From contig JAMSLZ010000003.1 in NCBI GenBank assembly GCA_026027325.1, forward strand, positions 2,852,001 through 2,916,000: a stretch of 64,000 nt of DNA. The letters are read 5' to 3'. Position numbers and translations under genes: made by a program. Each line of letters starts with the position of its first letter. Position 1 is the first letter of the stretch. Under the pieces are notes generated by a model. That model did no database searches and was not told the DNA's origin. It saw only the letters and a list, made by a program, of their open reading frames with translations. This document shows, in pieces, positions 25,523 to 37,725 of this stretch. This DNA comes from Actinomucor elegans. Its lineage: Eukaryota > Mucoromycota > Mucoromycetes > Mucorales > Mucoraceae.

Positions 25523-27148
25523 TTACTGTGGAAATGGTTGATTTGACCTTTGGTAACCGCCACCACCTCTACCTCGTCCACGCCAATGATTAGATCTTCC
25601 ATTATGATAGTTGTTATAGTAGTGAGGTTGCTGTTGCTCTTCAATGCTTTGTTGCTGCTGTTGTTGGCGAGTGGCAATGGCCTGTTGACGATCAGGTTGT
25701 TGCACTTGAGCATCATCAAGCGCATTAGGTGCAACGTAAAGAGACTTGTCAATCACTGGAGGTATAGGTTGGATTTCTGTACCTAATTCGCGCTCTATCT
25801 TGTATAGGTTAAATCGATCTTCATAGGTGATCAAGTTAATGGCTAAACCCAAGTGACCAAATCGACCTGAACGACCAATACGATGCAAATAAGTCTCGGC
25901 GTTCTTGGGGAAATCAAAGTTGATTACCACATTCACTGCTTGAATATCAATACCACGCGTCAATAAATCAGAGCACACTAAATTACGACAGACACCATTT
26001 CTAAAGTCATGGAAAACGCGATTACGATGGCTTTGTAGCATTCTGGCATGAGAATAGAAACATGAGTAACCCAGTTCTGTGATTTTCTTGGCTAATAGTT
26101 CTACACGATTTGTTGAATTACAAAAGATAATCGACTGATTGATTTGAAGCTAATAGCAGGCAAGTATGTATGTTAATTATAGCCATCATATTTTCCAGTA
26201 AAAGTAACTTGCCTTTGAAAATAGCGTGTTTAAACAATGAACCTTTTGCTTCTCTTCCACATAAGCATAGTATTGCGTTACACCTCGTAAAGTCAATTCA
26301 TCCATCAAGTTGATCTCGTAAGGTTTAACCAAAAACTTTTCCTTAAAATTCTTAACAATGATAGGAAAAGTAGCACTAAATAACATGATCTGTCTATCTT
26401 TAGGGAAATAGTGAATAAGCTGTTCGATAATAGGTGTAAATTCAGGTGAAAGTAGTTTGTCTGCTTCGTCCATAACAAAAGTGGTTGCTTCACTGAAATC
26501 AGCTACCTGTTTTGATGCCAAATCCAATACACGACCAGGTGTACCCACAATAACATGTACTGGTTCACTTAAACGCATAATATCATCCTTGAGCGTTGTG
26601 CCACCTGTTGTAACCATGATTTGCAAGTTGAGATGTTTGCCTAGGTTTTTACAGACTTGAGATGTTTGAAGGGCTAATTCACGCGTTGGCACAAGCAATA
26701 AAGCTTGAATTTTTGGTTTTTTGTTATTGATCTTTTCTAGTGTAGGGATCACAAAAGCTGCTGTTTTGCCTGTACCATTTTTGGCTCGGGCTAGAATATC
26801 ACGACCTGTCAATGCAATGGGTATAGCTTCTTCTTGAATAGGTGAAGGTCTCTCAAATCCAGCTTCAAATATGCCCATTAATAGTTCTCTCTTTAAAAAG
26901 TAATCTTCAAATTCATTCCCTTTAGTTGCTGTTACATCCTATAGTATTAAAAAACACGTTCTTTGTTACTATTAGTCCTCCCTAAGAACCTTTCTTCAAT
27001 ACTGACCTCGGTTTGTGGTCGAACATCTTTGGCTGGAAGTGAAAGTGTTTTCTTCCAGTTATCGTTTTCGTGACTATGTATAGTGGGTCATAAGTATTTT
27101 TTAATATACAGGTCTATCTTGCAATTACCTCATTTGATTTGTAGACAT
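25523..27148 (-). CDS. DHH1: DEAD-box RNA helicase of the Dhh1/DDX6 family
   Basis: Four exons: 27129-27148, 27007-27073, 26213-26938 and 25523-26149, giving 479 aa (yeast Dhh1 506). Helicase motifs in order: Q motif with [11 protein letters not shown], motif [28 protein letters not shown], then in the second RecA domain [16 protein letters not shown] and [10 protein letters not shown]. The N-terminal [20 protein letters not shown] is characteristic of DDX6. The C-terminal tail is Gln-rich and ends in an RGG-type patch. Family role: decapping activator and translational repressor in cytoplasmic P-bodies. The first coding exon is only 20 nt. Intron 3 (26150-26212) has the donor AAG/GCAAGT, a GC-AG intron, the only site that keeps the frame. 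Confidence 0.95.
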
Positions 27149-27984
27149 TTTAATGTTTTTTCTTTTCTGCGACAAAGGAAAAAAAAAGGATAGCTTGTTT
27201 GAATATATGTGAAGTTCAGGAAAGTATTTTTTGGGTGCGTTATACAGTTCAAATGGTTTTTATACAAGAGTACAGTATAATTGTTTTATATAAAAAAGAA
27301 AAAAGGAAAAGAGGAGCTAAATAGAAAAGCATCTTTCTACTACCAGAGATACATCGGCGACTGATTTTTCTTCGCCCGCGCAAATTCAGACACTTATGAA
27401 AACCAAAAAGTGTTCGCGTTTCTTTATTGTAGAGTCATAAGAATCTCGGTAAATATCTACTACAGCTTCCAAAATCTCAAGAAACAGCAAGGATGACTAT
27501 CGAAGTCTTGGGAAAATTGCTACCATCAATGTTAAAACCTTGAATAAGAATTATAGAAATACTACAATCCGTAGAAACCAATTAGCAATATACAACTCAG
27601 GTCATAGCAACTGTGCGCTTTGCAATAGTCGTCATAACAGTTAGGAACAAAATAATGGTACACATAGCATAGAGGTCTAAATCCATGGGCATGAGGTTTG
27701 AACACTGACTTTTATTGTTTCGTTTCCGAAATCCAATCAAACCAACCATTGTCCTGATTTTTCTTTATTAGGAAATTCGGAGTTTCTAGATTTCACAGAT
27801 ACAGGAATCAGGGAAACAGTGGTGTATATACTTGGTATCCATAAACAGATTAAACCTATGCCTAGAAAATGTCATCTTTGCATTCGATAGGCAAAGAAAG
27901 GTTCAGAAAAACTGAGTATAAGGATACCCCTTTTGGATTTTTTTTTATGAAATCATGCCATCTCTGATATCCCCGGTTTTCTTG
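27149..27984. other. Spacer upstream of DHH1
   Basis: AT-rich DNA containing the DHH1 promoter/5' UTR. No gene is seen. Confidence 0.5.
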
Positions 27985-28190
27985 ACCGACTCTGGGTTAA
28001 TTTCACATCTGATGACTAGTGCGTGCTTAGAGTGAAACACTACCTAATAAAAACTATATAAATTACAGACATTTCATGATTATTTTGATTTACTGATCGA
28101 TAGATCTCCTGACCAATTCAGTTCAATGACACATCTAATTAGCAGAACAAGTTTAGAGTGAACCGCTGCATCTACTAGAGCTGGTATTAA
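27985..28190 (-). repeat. Two minus-strand copies of the dispersed repeat
   Basis: Read on the minus strand, cores at about 28180-28120 and 28055-28000 match tgcagcrrttcrctctaaacttg and the caYatg end of the family, spaced about 126 bp. Both retain the tcacatct/gacacatct block 45-50 bp into the unit. Confidence 0.5.
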
Positions 28191-28418
28191 TTAAAGTACA
28201 ATGAATATATTGGCGATTAATGCTAAGTCACAGCTACATTATATAAGCATATTCAAACGTCGTATAATAATGAATCGATTAAAATGATGTTATTTATATT
28301 TAGTGGGCTAGGAAAGTGCTCTTTTCAGTATGTGGCAGTGTACTTTACATAATAAAAAGGCAAGGATAAGGTAGATAAGTGAGGGATATATATATATATA
28401 TACTATAGTTTAAACTTC

Positions 28419-30561
28419 CTAAAACCTGCTATGGGTGGTGCTGTCATCATTTTGGCGTGTTTGTGCACGTACTTCTTCATCACTAATAACAGATGCATCA
28501 TTTAAACCTCGCATACGCTTCCAAATATCAGAATGGCGATCCATACTCTGTCCATTGCGTGGGTTCTCCGCTTCTTCATTGAGCTGCTGTTCCCACTGTT
28601 CGTGATCTGAAGCAGTATAAGTTCTTACGCCATGAGGTGCAAACGCGTTTTGTCTGTTATAGTTGGGATTATTGGTATTATCCTTATCCAGTTCCTTATT
28701 ATAGACGAACAAAGGGTAATCACGATCATCACCATATGCACTGCCGTTCGTATGAGAAGGTACATTGCGCATCCATCTAGGATTTAATGATCTAGACTTA
28801 TTACGACGGCGTCTCATGTAAAACCATGCGCCACCAGCAATTAATACCAATGCAAACATACCAAATCCTACACCAAACCCAGTACTCTTTGCTTTTTTCT
28901 TGGAAGCGGTGTCAAGAGGATTCTCAAGAACACTGTGATCATAATACAAAGGATGAAAGTTGGTAGAATTGATAGAAGGAAGCTGGAATTGACAGGAAGA
29001 AGAAGCAATTGTACTACTTGTTTCTTCGGCACCAAAGCTGGAAACCCATTTCCATCTACTCATATCAAGGATATATACTCTTTCATTGTATTTGACCTCG
29101 TCTGATTTTCCCATCAAAAGCACCATATAGTTGTTAATATTGACTGCATTATGACCATAAAGCGCACCAGGAGATGTTCCTCCCACAGACTGCTTTCTCC
29201 AAGTCAATGTACATGTATCAAGCACGTAGACATCATCGGATGCTGGCTTGAAAACACCAGTAGTATCAGGATAATCGAAGATATATCCGCCATACATAAC
29301 AATTGATCTACCATCAATGCCTATAGTGTAGAATCAAGTGTTAACCTTTTACTGTTTGTTTACTATGCTTGATCTGTATAGTTTTACCTAAAGCTGTAGA
29401 GTATCTATTTATTACATATAAAAATCAGTATAAAGATCTCGTCGCAACGGAATAAACCCACTTACGCTTGTTTCATTGGAGGAATATCACCAAGTGTAGC
29501 TACAGTTGCTGCAGTATTACTGTTGATATCATAAACTGTCATTTAAACAAAAAAGTTGGTATCAATTTGAATCAGTCCCCCCCCCCACCACAAACTATTT
29601 TTTTTTTACCAAGGACACTGGCAAAGTCGGCTTGTGTTCTGTTGCTATTCAGTGATTTGTCTGTTAGACCACCAAAAATAAACACTTGGTTATTACTATA
29701 TACGGATCAGTTAGGAAACAGGCGATAAATTCTACTATGCAAATTGTTTTACATGATATTAGAAGTATGAGCAAAACGGCCAGGACGGCTGGCATTAGGA
29801 TAGTGCGGAGAAAGACTAGCCCATGTGAGAGTGTTTGTATCAAAGCTAGTAAAAGCATTAGACTATAATAGATCATTCAATTAGTTTTTATAATTCACTA
29901 AAAGCGACTAAAAAAAAGATATTACAGCGCTGGCTCCAGGAGAATCCAAAAATTGGCCACCATAATAATAAGCAATATTTGTTTCAGGGTTGATGGTAGC
30001 TGTCATCTGCCAACTAGCTGCAGGTCTAGCATTATGTTCAGCTTGAAAAACTATAATCATCTATGAGAAAAAAAAAATACAAATCCCAGTCAAAATTAGG
30101 GCTTACTTACCGCTATTCTCGTATTCATTCCCCTCTGGGTAGTATCTCACCAATTCTTGGAATTCCTTGCTTGCATTTTTACCGCCTTGGATATATACGT
30201 TGTCTTTTGCGCCTTGAAATACGACACCTCTGTCAAAAGGCTTTAAGGCGGGATTTGGCTTGTCTTGCCCTTGATGGAGCCAAGTTATACTATTTACATC
30301 AAGACCATTTTCGAAATTGAGAACAGGAACATCTAATGTCGACTAAAAAGACAATTAGAAAGGTCATTTGTATTTTCTAGCTGTCTTCATTCTTACATTG
30401 GAGCCGCTAATAACATAGATCTTTTTAGAGAGAATAACCGTTGAAGCGTAAACTCTGGCATCTGAAGCTTGCTGAGTTAAAATAAGTTTAGGAAGGAGGG
30501 CGAGAGAAACAAGAGCGAGTTGAACAAACGACTGTCCAGCAGTAAATGTTGTGATTCTCAT
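28419..30561 (-). CDS. Membrane-anchored kelch-repeat protein
   Basis: Eight exons: 30397-30561, 30111-30342, 29926-30050, 29753-29862, 29610-29695, 29466-29535, 29388-29404 and 28419-29320, giving 568 aa. An N-terminal hydrophobic signal (residues about 12-29) precedes a beta-propeller whose blades show kelch Gly motifs: YVISGSN, VYIQGGK, YYYGGQF, VFIFGGL, VMYGGYIF. One transmembrane helix (GFGMFALVLIAGGAWFYM) is followed by a basic stop-transfer MRRRRNK and a cytoplasmic tail of about 130 residues. It is probably a type I surface protein with the propeller outside. Similar kelch-TM proteins are common in Mucoromycota, but the ligand is unknown. Exon 7 is a 17-nt microexon. Intron 5 holds adjoining homopolymer tracts (C run near 29577-29586 and T run near 29598, plus strand). 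Confidence 0.85.
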
Positions 30562-31136
30562 TATGATATGTAAAGGAAAGAAGAAAAGAAAATGAGGTTA
30601 CATAGAAGTGGATCTCTTATTTTCTTTATATTAGTTTTGGGGAATACAACAGTAGTACAACGAGACTATTTGCACTCGTGAAATGCTCACGGTGAAAGGC
30701 TGAGGTACAAAACTCTAGCATAACATGGAGAGACTTGGAAAATGCATAGAGCCTCGCTTGTAACTACACTCAGGGAAAAGCATGGCTCAGAAAGAGGGGC
30801 TGCTCACAAGTTTTATAAACAGCGTAGTCCCTGCTTCAGGTACAAACATCTATACAGGCCAATGCCCTGAACGGGTTAGCCCTAGTATGTTTGATTTAAA
30901 TTTGCAAGATCTGACACATCCTGGCTAGTTTTCATGTAGGCGGATCTTCAAACAAGGCCACTCTGCGTATGGAAAACCTTATGGATTATGAATTTACAAA
31001 TCCCCCCCCCCAGAGAGCAAAGCATTTATATGTCTGCCATTCATTATTTGATGCCACAGCATGATTTAATGGAAACCGTCGTACTTGTGCTATTTAATTC
31101 TTAAATAAAAATGACAAAAGTACTCCATCCATCTCA
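30562..31136. other. Spacer upstream of the kelch gene
   Basis: Holds the kelch gene promoter/5' UTR and a C10 tract near 31002. No coding signal. Confidence 0.5.
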
Positions 31137-31215
31137 TGCAGCAGCACATCTTGAACATCGAGTACTAATCAGATGCGACATCAGATCAAGATTGAAGATA
31201 TCTAAACTCCGGTAG
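31137..31215 (+). repeat. Single copy of the dispersed repeat
   Basis: It begins tgcagcagcacatcttgaac at 31138. The block agatgcgacatcagatcaag (31181-31200) recurs almost unchanged near 42590, the best-preserved pair of the family. Confidence 0.65.
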
Positions 31216-33409
31216 TATATCAAACTAATTTTCTATGAAATTGTTGCACATCAATCGTCACAAGTAAAATGGATGATCAGGAACAGGCCTTTGTCTACAA
31301 GAAAATAAACTGTTCAATCATCGAGTACTTCTGTAATAATGGTCATAGATAACGTAACCAGATTGGCGAATGAGTTTTATTAGTCTTCCTACATTATCTG
31401 TTATATTAATATAATACCAGTATTTATAAAGCTAATGTGTTGGGCTACTAATTATTGCTTGCAATGATAATTACAAGTAGTGTCAAATAAAAGAAGAAAA
31501 GTAATTCTTTAAATAATAATTAAAGGTAAAGATATATAGCTGGTATACATCAATGTGTATTAACATAGAGTTTAAAGTTGAATAATTAACATTATTTCAA
31601 ATGACTGAAAGGATATAATACAAAATAAGGCACAACTATACATACTTTTATTTATATAAATCATAAAATTCCTATTTGCCTTTGAAACAGAACTACTCAC
31701 TTCGTTCTCGCTCAGAATATTCCGATGCTTGTTGTCTCGGTGGAAGTATTGAGCGGGTGGCTTAAATACTTCTTTGTCTTCCAAGGCTTTGCATTGATGC
31801 TTTAGATAGTATGGTGGCTGATATTATATATGCAACTCATTCATTATCTACCTACTCTTTTGGTATAGACTCAGTTGTGTTTTTTCAACTTTGATTGCGA
31901 TTCTAGTGCACGTCTGATAGTATGAGTGTTTATTAATAACTTCAAGGATCAAATCGCCGCCATCGCTACTTAAGAAGGTGGTGTTACAAGTAATATTTGT
32001 ATTGTCTTTAGGAGCGAATTCATAATCAGTTTCTGTGAATGAATGTCTAGCCTTGCAGAGCGGCCGTAGGCTTTGCACGTTATAAGAATAAACAAAATAA
32101 ATCAGGAACAATATGGTTTGAATATGAAGTCAAAATCCACTATCCTTATTGCCTCTTTGTTTAAGCCTGCATAGGTGTGCTAGGCTTTTCTAAAGGGCTT
32201 GTAACTATCGATTTGGTATTGTTCAAGTGTATTCAGTGTGTTTTCGATCGTCTAGTTTTCATGCTCTGTATTTGCATAATTTTCACTGAAAATAGCCTGT
32301 CCAACGAAATGTAGTTGATGAGTCATTATCGGATTCAAGATGTTTTTGAATAATGAGAATGCCTCCATTGGACACAAGTTGGTAAGAGAAATATACAATG
32401 GTATTGTTTCTGGGACGAAGATATCAGACTTTATAGGCTGGTAATCACCAAGTTTAGTATAATTTTTCGCTTGATTCCTTTGAAAGAGACGAGAGCGCAT
32501 TCCAAGACTTCATCAAAGCTAAAACGAACATCTACAAGTCTTTTTTTGTTACATGATGTAAAATCCGCATATGAAACTCTGCATGTACAAGGTGGCGCTA
32601 TTTAGACCGCAAAATTTGGTCGTGAAGAGATTCCAACAAAATCGAATTTGAATAATGCCGTTTATTATATTGACGAAATGCAACACTTGTAGACATACAA
32701 AAAATGCCTAAGAATTCAACTTTTCTGTGGCAAGGCACATGTTTCAGGATTAAGAAATTAATTTTGAGTTCTTATCTAAAATTCTGAATAATAATCATGA
32801 TGATCTTCAGCGAAGGTCACCAGCTTCTTTACCTTTTTAACGTTTGAATCCAATAGGATTCAACCTTTACTAAGCGTTTATTTACCTCTATCAATTTTCT
32901 TAATAAATTTTCTTTTGCTGAGTACACCTTTTTATACCCCAAACAGAATGACTTGGTCATAAAAAAAGTTAGATCCTTAACTATTAGCCTAGTTACACTT
33001 GATTGGAAAATTATGAAGAAAAAATATTTATATATAATAACGCATAAAAGCGCATGTTCACATTCTACCTGTCAATTTACTCGAGTCTTTCTTTAAAAAA
33101 AAATCCAACAATGGTTTCGTTGACAGTATCTTGGGACTATATTGAAATGAGTTTTCATTAAAAGAATCTGAACAAATGAGTACTTTATTTTAACGTTTAC
33201 AGAGTACTCACTGTATATCAACATCTTGGACTTTTTGTTGTGTAACTACTAAGTCTTTATGGCTAACAACCAGTAGACTCATTTAGCTTCTTGACTCTCC
33301 TTTTTTGGTATTAATATACATTTTGGACACCAAGACTAAATGATAGGGAATACAGAAAAATACGCATGGTATGCATTGGAATTGATTTCGTGCCAATAAA
33401 GTCAAAATA
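31216..33409. other. Gene-poor spacer with decayed coding fragments
   Basis: Minus-strand open stretches at 32252-32500 and 31848-32111 have biased composition (for example FDEVLECALVSFKG across 32460-32560 in another frame). They cannot be joined into one product. They may be remains of a piggyBac-like element, but no catalytic set is recoverable, so the origin is uncertain. Confidence 0.35.
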
Positions 33410-34116
33410 TATTGTCAATGAATAAAAATCGTCTTGCTTCGGCTTTGGTAAATGCCCTGGATTGCTCTATTGGACTCAGTTCAGGTGAGTATGCAGGAAG
33501 GTAAACACACTTTTTTGAAAAGCCCATATTGTTTGATTCCATTCCAATACCCATCGGAGACGTCTCTGAAGGTTGCCTTTGTTATTTCGCGCCTCTGGCC
33601 AAAACACAGTTATTCTCATAGAATGACTTGTGCTCTTAATTCTTTATCTCAAGACCAGAAAACTTGTTCATTAATTTCTTGACAGCGCCATGAATTGTAA
33701 CTTGAGTATTTTCATCAAAAGAATGAATAAGGTGGTCTTTATGCTCACAGGCCAAGAACGAAACTTTCTATCCCTCTTTTGTGTTTGTCTTAGAGGCTGC
33801 AACTTTAACTGATATTAATTACTGCAGTTTAAGATAAAAAAAACATCACCTAGACGTTATACCATGATCTTTGTATCTACTAGAACGTGTCTAAACTATT
33901 CTCATAGGAGCGTCCTGCGTTTCATCTACTTTCATCATCGTTGACAGACAGGTCTGGATTCATTTTAAAATATGTACGTAAATTCACTAACTCATGAGGA
34001 TCTTCTTTATCATTTACAATATCCATAATCTCGACACCGCTCTCGTCGCATATATTTCTGCGTTTATCCTCAATCAAGGACTGTTGGAGAGACTTTTTTT
34101 TTTTTTTCAAAGACAC
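33410..34116 (-). pseudogene. Degenerate Tc1/mariner-like transposase relic
   Basis: On the minus strand, about 33505-33420 encodes VYLPAYSPELSPIEQ. This is the block before the last acidic residue in DDE_3 (Tc1/mariner, IS630) transposases, where YLPPYSPxLNPIE is diagnostic. Upstream on the same strand, 33922-34116 is a separate open stretch, Asp/Glu-rich with a Lys run, that could be the N-terminal part. Between them the frame is broken by several stops and shifts. No terminal inverted repeats were found. A dead element. Confidence 0.5.
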
Positions 34117-34726
34117 TAAAATAAATTTTACAAAGCTAAAGTTTTTAAAAGGAAACTCAAATTGGAAGTGGAATGACTGTATTAGTAACTTGCCTTGTTT
34201 AAGGCTAATTTCGGGTCAGATCCATGTCATTGAGGCTGATGCTATACCTAATCGAAAGCTGCAGTGATGTTTCTGCCGGGAAAAGTAAACTGGCAGGTGT
34301 ACAGACATCAAATAGACCGGGGCGAACGGGTTCTTGATTTTGCTAAGCAACTCAGACGCGCGCACGTAACGCGAAAAGACTCCACCCTTCGTGTTGGAAT
34401 TGAGATTGTTTGAGAACTATTTTCGGACAACCTACAGAACTGTTTTAAATATATACAAGTTCAGATTATAGGCGCTTCAAACTGCTCCAAAATTTTACGG
34501 AGTTACCCAAATAAAGTGTACAAAGTACTTTAAATTCAGGGCTAATCTGTCTCTTTCAAAATAGTAATTCTAAGCGCGTTCTAAACGGAAGAAACTGACC
34601 TAGAAATCAAAAATAGTTTATAGTTTTTTTGTTTTCAAAATTTTTTTTTGTATTCCTTTCTTCTTTACTCTTTACTATTGTTTCTTTGTTGAAACAATAA
34701 GAATATCATATTAATAAACTAAAAGA
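34117..34726. other. Upstream region of the sensor-like gene
   Basis: It includes a pyrimidine-rich stretch (34620-34690) next to the ATG, typical of a strong fungal promoter/5' UTR. No other gene. Confidence 0.5.
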
Positions 34727-36082
34727 ATGAAACTTTCAAACATCAGCAAACTATCGATCTGTGTGCTACTTGTTTTACAATTGTGTATTCAGGTGGTACA
34801 TGCTCAATCCAATGTTACAGATCCAGTTACAACCAACAATCCAGCTGTAACTGGTCAAGTAGACCCTACTTCCAATGGAAATGATGTAAGTACTACTACT
34901 ACTACAGCAAACGACAGGCCTTCAGCCACTGACCAAACTTCTATCACTATTCAACCATCTTCATCTGCATCATCATCATTATCTTCACAGCCTACTTCTG
35001 CTCAACCAACTACTCAAGCTCCAACTACTACTCAAGATCCAACTCCTGTTCCATCTACTACTGAAGCACCTACTACTACTCAGCCTCCAACCACTACTCA
35101 AGACCCATCTCCAACCGTAACTCAACCTTCCACAACTCCTGATCCACCTATCCCCACTACCACTGCTCCTACCACTACCGTTGCTCCTACTTCTTCAGCC
35201 GAAGTTCCTCCCAGCTCAACCGTTGATCCTATTACTCCAAGTACTCCTGCTTCCACTACAACAACCAGAAGCCGCTCCAACTCGCGTACTACTGGCTCTA
35301 GCACCACTGGTCCTTCTTCCTCTGATAATGCTTCCACTAACGTTCCAGCACCAACCTCTACCCCACCTCCAAATAATGGTGGTAGTTCTTCAAATGCAGG
35401 TGTTATTGCAGGATCTGTTGTAGGTGGCGTTGTAGGCCTTGCTTTGATCGGTGGACTCATTGTTTGGGCCACACGTCGCAGTAGCCGCAAGCGCAACAAG
35501 AACGGCTTCAGCCACGATGATTATACTATTGATATGAATCAAAACGATTTTGCTCATGGTAACTCTGCTACTGCTGCTGCTACTGCTGGAGCCGCAGCAG
35601 GCACTGCAGTCGCGGGAAATGCCGCTGTTACCAACCATTCCAGCGAACCTTTATCACCTTTTGATCATAGTCGTCGCTATGCTCCTGCTGTTGCTGCTGG
35701 TGCTGGTGCTGGTGCTGGTGCTGGTGTATATGGTAATGAAGCTTATGGCGATTATCAAGAAGGCTATAGTCAAGCAGGATATAGTCAAGAAGGATATAGC
35801 CAGGATGGTTATAATGCTTATGGACAGCAACCTGATTATGGACAGCAACCTGATTATGGTTACTACGATAACAATTACGCTAGTGCTTATGATACAAATG
35901 CTCATCATGATATGTATGCTAATAATAATGATGCATACGACGCACCTTACCAACAGAAACACCATATTGATGTCACGTCTCCTACGAGTGCTGGTAACAT
36001 GTCTGAGACAGGATTCGGTTCTGCTCAATCTGCTGATAAACCTAATGTAAAAGACTATCACAGCAAGCCAAATGAAATGTAA
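34727..36082 (+). CDS. Mucin-like single-pass membrane protein, Wsc/Mid2-type sensor candidate
   Basis: A single exon of 451 aa. The N-terminal signal peptide ends near residue 26 (VVHA/QSN). It is followed by about 190 residues extremely rich in Thr, Ser and Pro, with TTTQxP-like repeats, expected to be heavily O-mannosylated and extended through the cell wall. A Gly-rich transmembrane helix (GVIAGSVVGGVVGLALIGG, about 224-246) is followed by RRSSRKRNK and a cytoplasmic tail of about 190 residues. The tail has an Ala-Gly run and Tyr-Gly-Gln repeats (GYSQ x3, YGQQPD x2). The layout is that of cell-wall integrity sensors and related Mid2-like proteins; no Cys-rich WSC domain is present. The role is inferred from architecture only. 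Confidence 0.85.
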   Translation: MKLSNISKLSICVLLVLQLCIQVVHAQSNVTDPVTTNNPAVTGQVDPTSNGNDVSTTTTTANDRPSATDQTSITIQPSSSASSSLSSQPTSAQPTTQAPTTTQDPTPVPSTTEAPTTTQPPTTTQDPSPTVTQPSTTPDPPIPTTTAPTTTVAPTSSAEVPPSSTVDPITPSTPASTTTTRSRSNSRTTGSSTTGPSSSDNASTNVPAPTSTPPPNNGGSSSNAGVIAGSVVGGVVGLALIGGLIVWATRRSSRKRNKNGFSHDDYTIDMNQNDFAHGNSATAAATAGAAAGTAVAGNAAVTNHSSEPLSPFDHSRRYAPAVAAGAGAGAGAGVYGNEAYGDYQEGYSQAGYSQEGYSQDGYNAYGQQPDYGQQPDYGYYDNNYASAYDTNAHHDMYANNNDAYDAPYQQKHHIDVTSPTSAGNMSETGFGSAQSADKPNVKDYHSKPNEM

Positions 36083-36660
36083 AAAAAAAAAAAAAAAAAA
36101 CAAAAGACACCATGTAATTTTACCTCTCTCTCTCTCTCTTTGTACCTAATTTACTTTCTACATAACTATTACCGCATTAGACTCTTTAAAATAAAAATGT
36201 ATTTTGAATCTCTTCTATAACCTCGTTTTTATCTAGAGTCATCAAACCATTTGCTCCAAGATGCACGTGTACAGATTTAGACTCGGCGCTATATTTAACC
36301 TGTTTCATGGAAACATATATCATACATAACTGCTGATAAATCACCTATGAAATGGTTCTCTATAGTATAACCCAACCAAGGCTACTTTATACTATTTGTT
36401 AATTAATCTAAAACGTAAAAAAAAAAAAAAAGGCTGATGGGTTTTCTAATTAAGAAAACGGTCTAAGCCCGTGCCTTAACTAGGCAGTACATGTCCAATG
36501 AGAACATAAATCAACTTTTTTTGATTAGAATCACAGTGGGCCCGTTTCAGTACGATATCCTATAAGCCCCCTTTTTTTGAATCCGGTTTCTAGTATACAA
36601 GCGCTTTCCCAACATCCTACTAACCTTCGGTTTATCATATAGGAATGAGGCTCAAGTAAT
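36083..36660. other. 3' flank and spacer
   Basis: A poly(A) run directly follows the stop (36079-36100), then a TC microsatellite (36122-36139). No gene. Confidence 0.5.
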
Positions 36661-36843
36661 TTGAATAGGAGCCGAGAATGGCTTAATTATGCTAATTGGG
36701 TCCATTATTTTCTAAATAGAGTTAGACATAGGTTTTCTTGGGCTGTGGCGTTTACTCTTTTTGTGGTTTATCAACTAGCTTTTATCCCTGGCAAAAGCCT
36801 AGTAGAAAATATATTCCCTAAGCAACAACTAGTTACTTTGTAA
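36661..36843 (+). pseudogene. LINE-type reverse transcriptase scrap
   Basis: The frame ending at 36843 contains YQLAFIPGKSLVENI. This matches the conserved QxAFxPGRSxxDNI block at the start of the reverse transcriptase domain of non-LTR retrotransposons. Only about 25 residues are convincing and neighbouring sequence is not recognisable, so this is an old truncated fragment. Confidence 0.45.
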
Positions 36844-37725
36844 CCTAGGCATATATTTAAAGAGCTCTTAAAAGTACTGTTTAATTGAATAGCCAGTGAG
36901 CGGGTATTATTAGTAATCTTGCCGGTCGCTATTTGAAATACGGCACTTTTATATTAGTATATCCAGGAAATGGGCAATGTAATTATGCATTGCAATAAAA
37001 GTATGGAATACTCTACATGACTTGATAGGTAAGTCTTATTCATCCAACCTATGCTATGTAATTAGGCATGGACTGAACGATTCAAGCATGATTTCTACTG
37101 TCACTAGCGGTAGTAGTGTACTTTCTTCTGGGATTTGATTGGCGGCTGAGAAGATTATACTGCTAACAAATTTTATTGGCTTACTGAGAATGAACAAAAG
37201 AAGGTGGTGATGGTGGTGGGAGTCGTATGATTGATTTAGATCAAAAACGGTAAAGTTCTTGACTTTGACTCGGCTGCTCTACAACAAATTATAAAGGTAT
37301 GTTCAAATTCTATTAATAAAAGCAGGGAAAAATTCAATTTTAAATCGAATGACACTATGTTTCTTGTTGAAACTTTAGATTATTTTTGAGATTCATATCG
37401 CCACAAGTGTTTTGGTTAATTAGTAACAAATCAAGCCAAGTATTCCTTTATACGTAAGGAAATATTTCTATTATAAGCTATACAGTTTATATAAAAAAAT
37501 ACAATCGAAGTTTTTATTAACGAAAAGCAGAGAGTGCACCTTACGAAAGAGCATCTTGGATGACTCTATTAACATATTAGATTTGGTATAGCACGCGCTT
37601 ATACCTTACAAAGTATGTTTAGGATATATATATATATAGAATGTGTGTGTGTGTGTGTGTGTGTGTTTGCGAATAAATAGTGTATCAGTGTAAGGTGAGA
37701 GATGTTAGAGTATGCATGTTTTGTA
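36844..37725. other. Spacer with TA and TG microsatellites
   Basis: A TA run and a (TG)12-13 tract at 37627-37667 lie in the 3' flank of the transporter gene. No coding signal. Confidence 0.5.
37642..37667. repeat. TG dinucleotide microsatellite
   Basis: An uninterrupted TG repeat of about 13 units, next to a TA run at 37626-37637. Confidence 0.9.
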
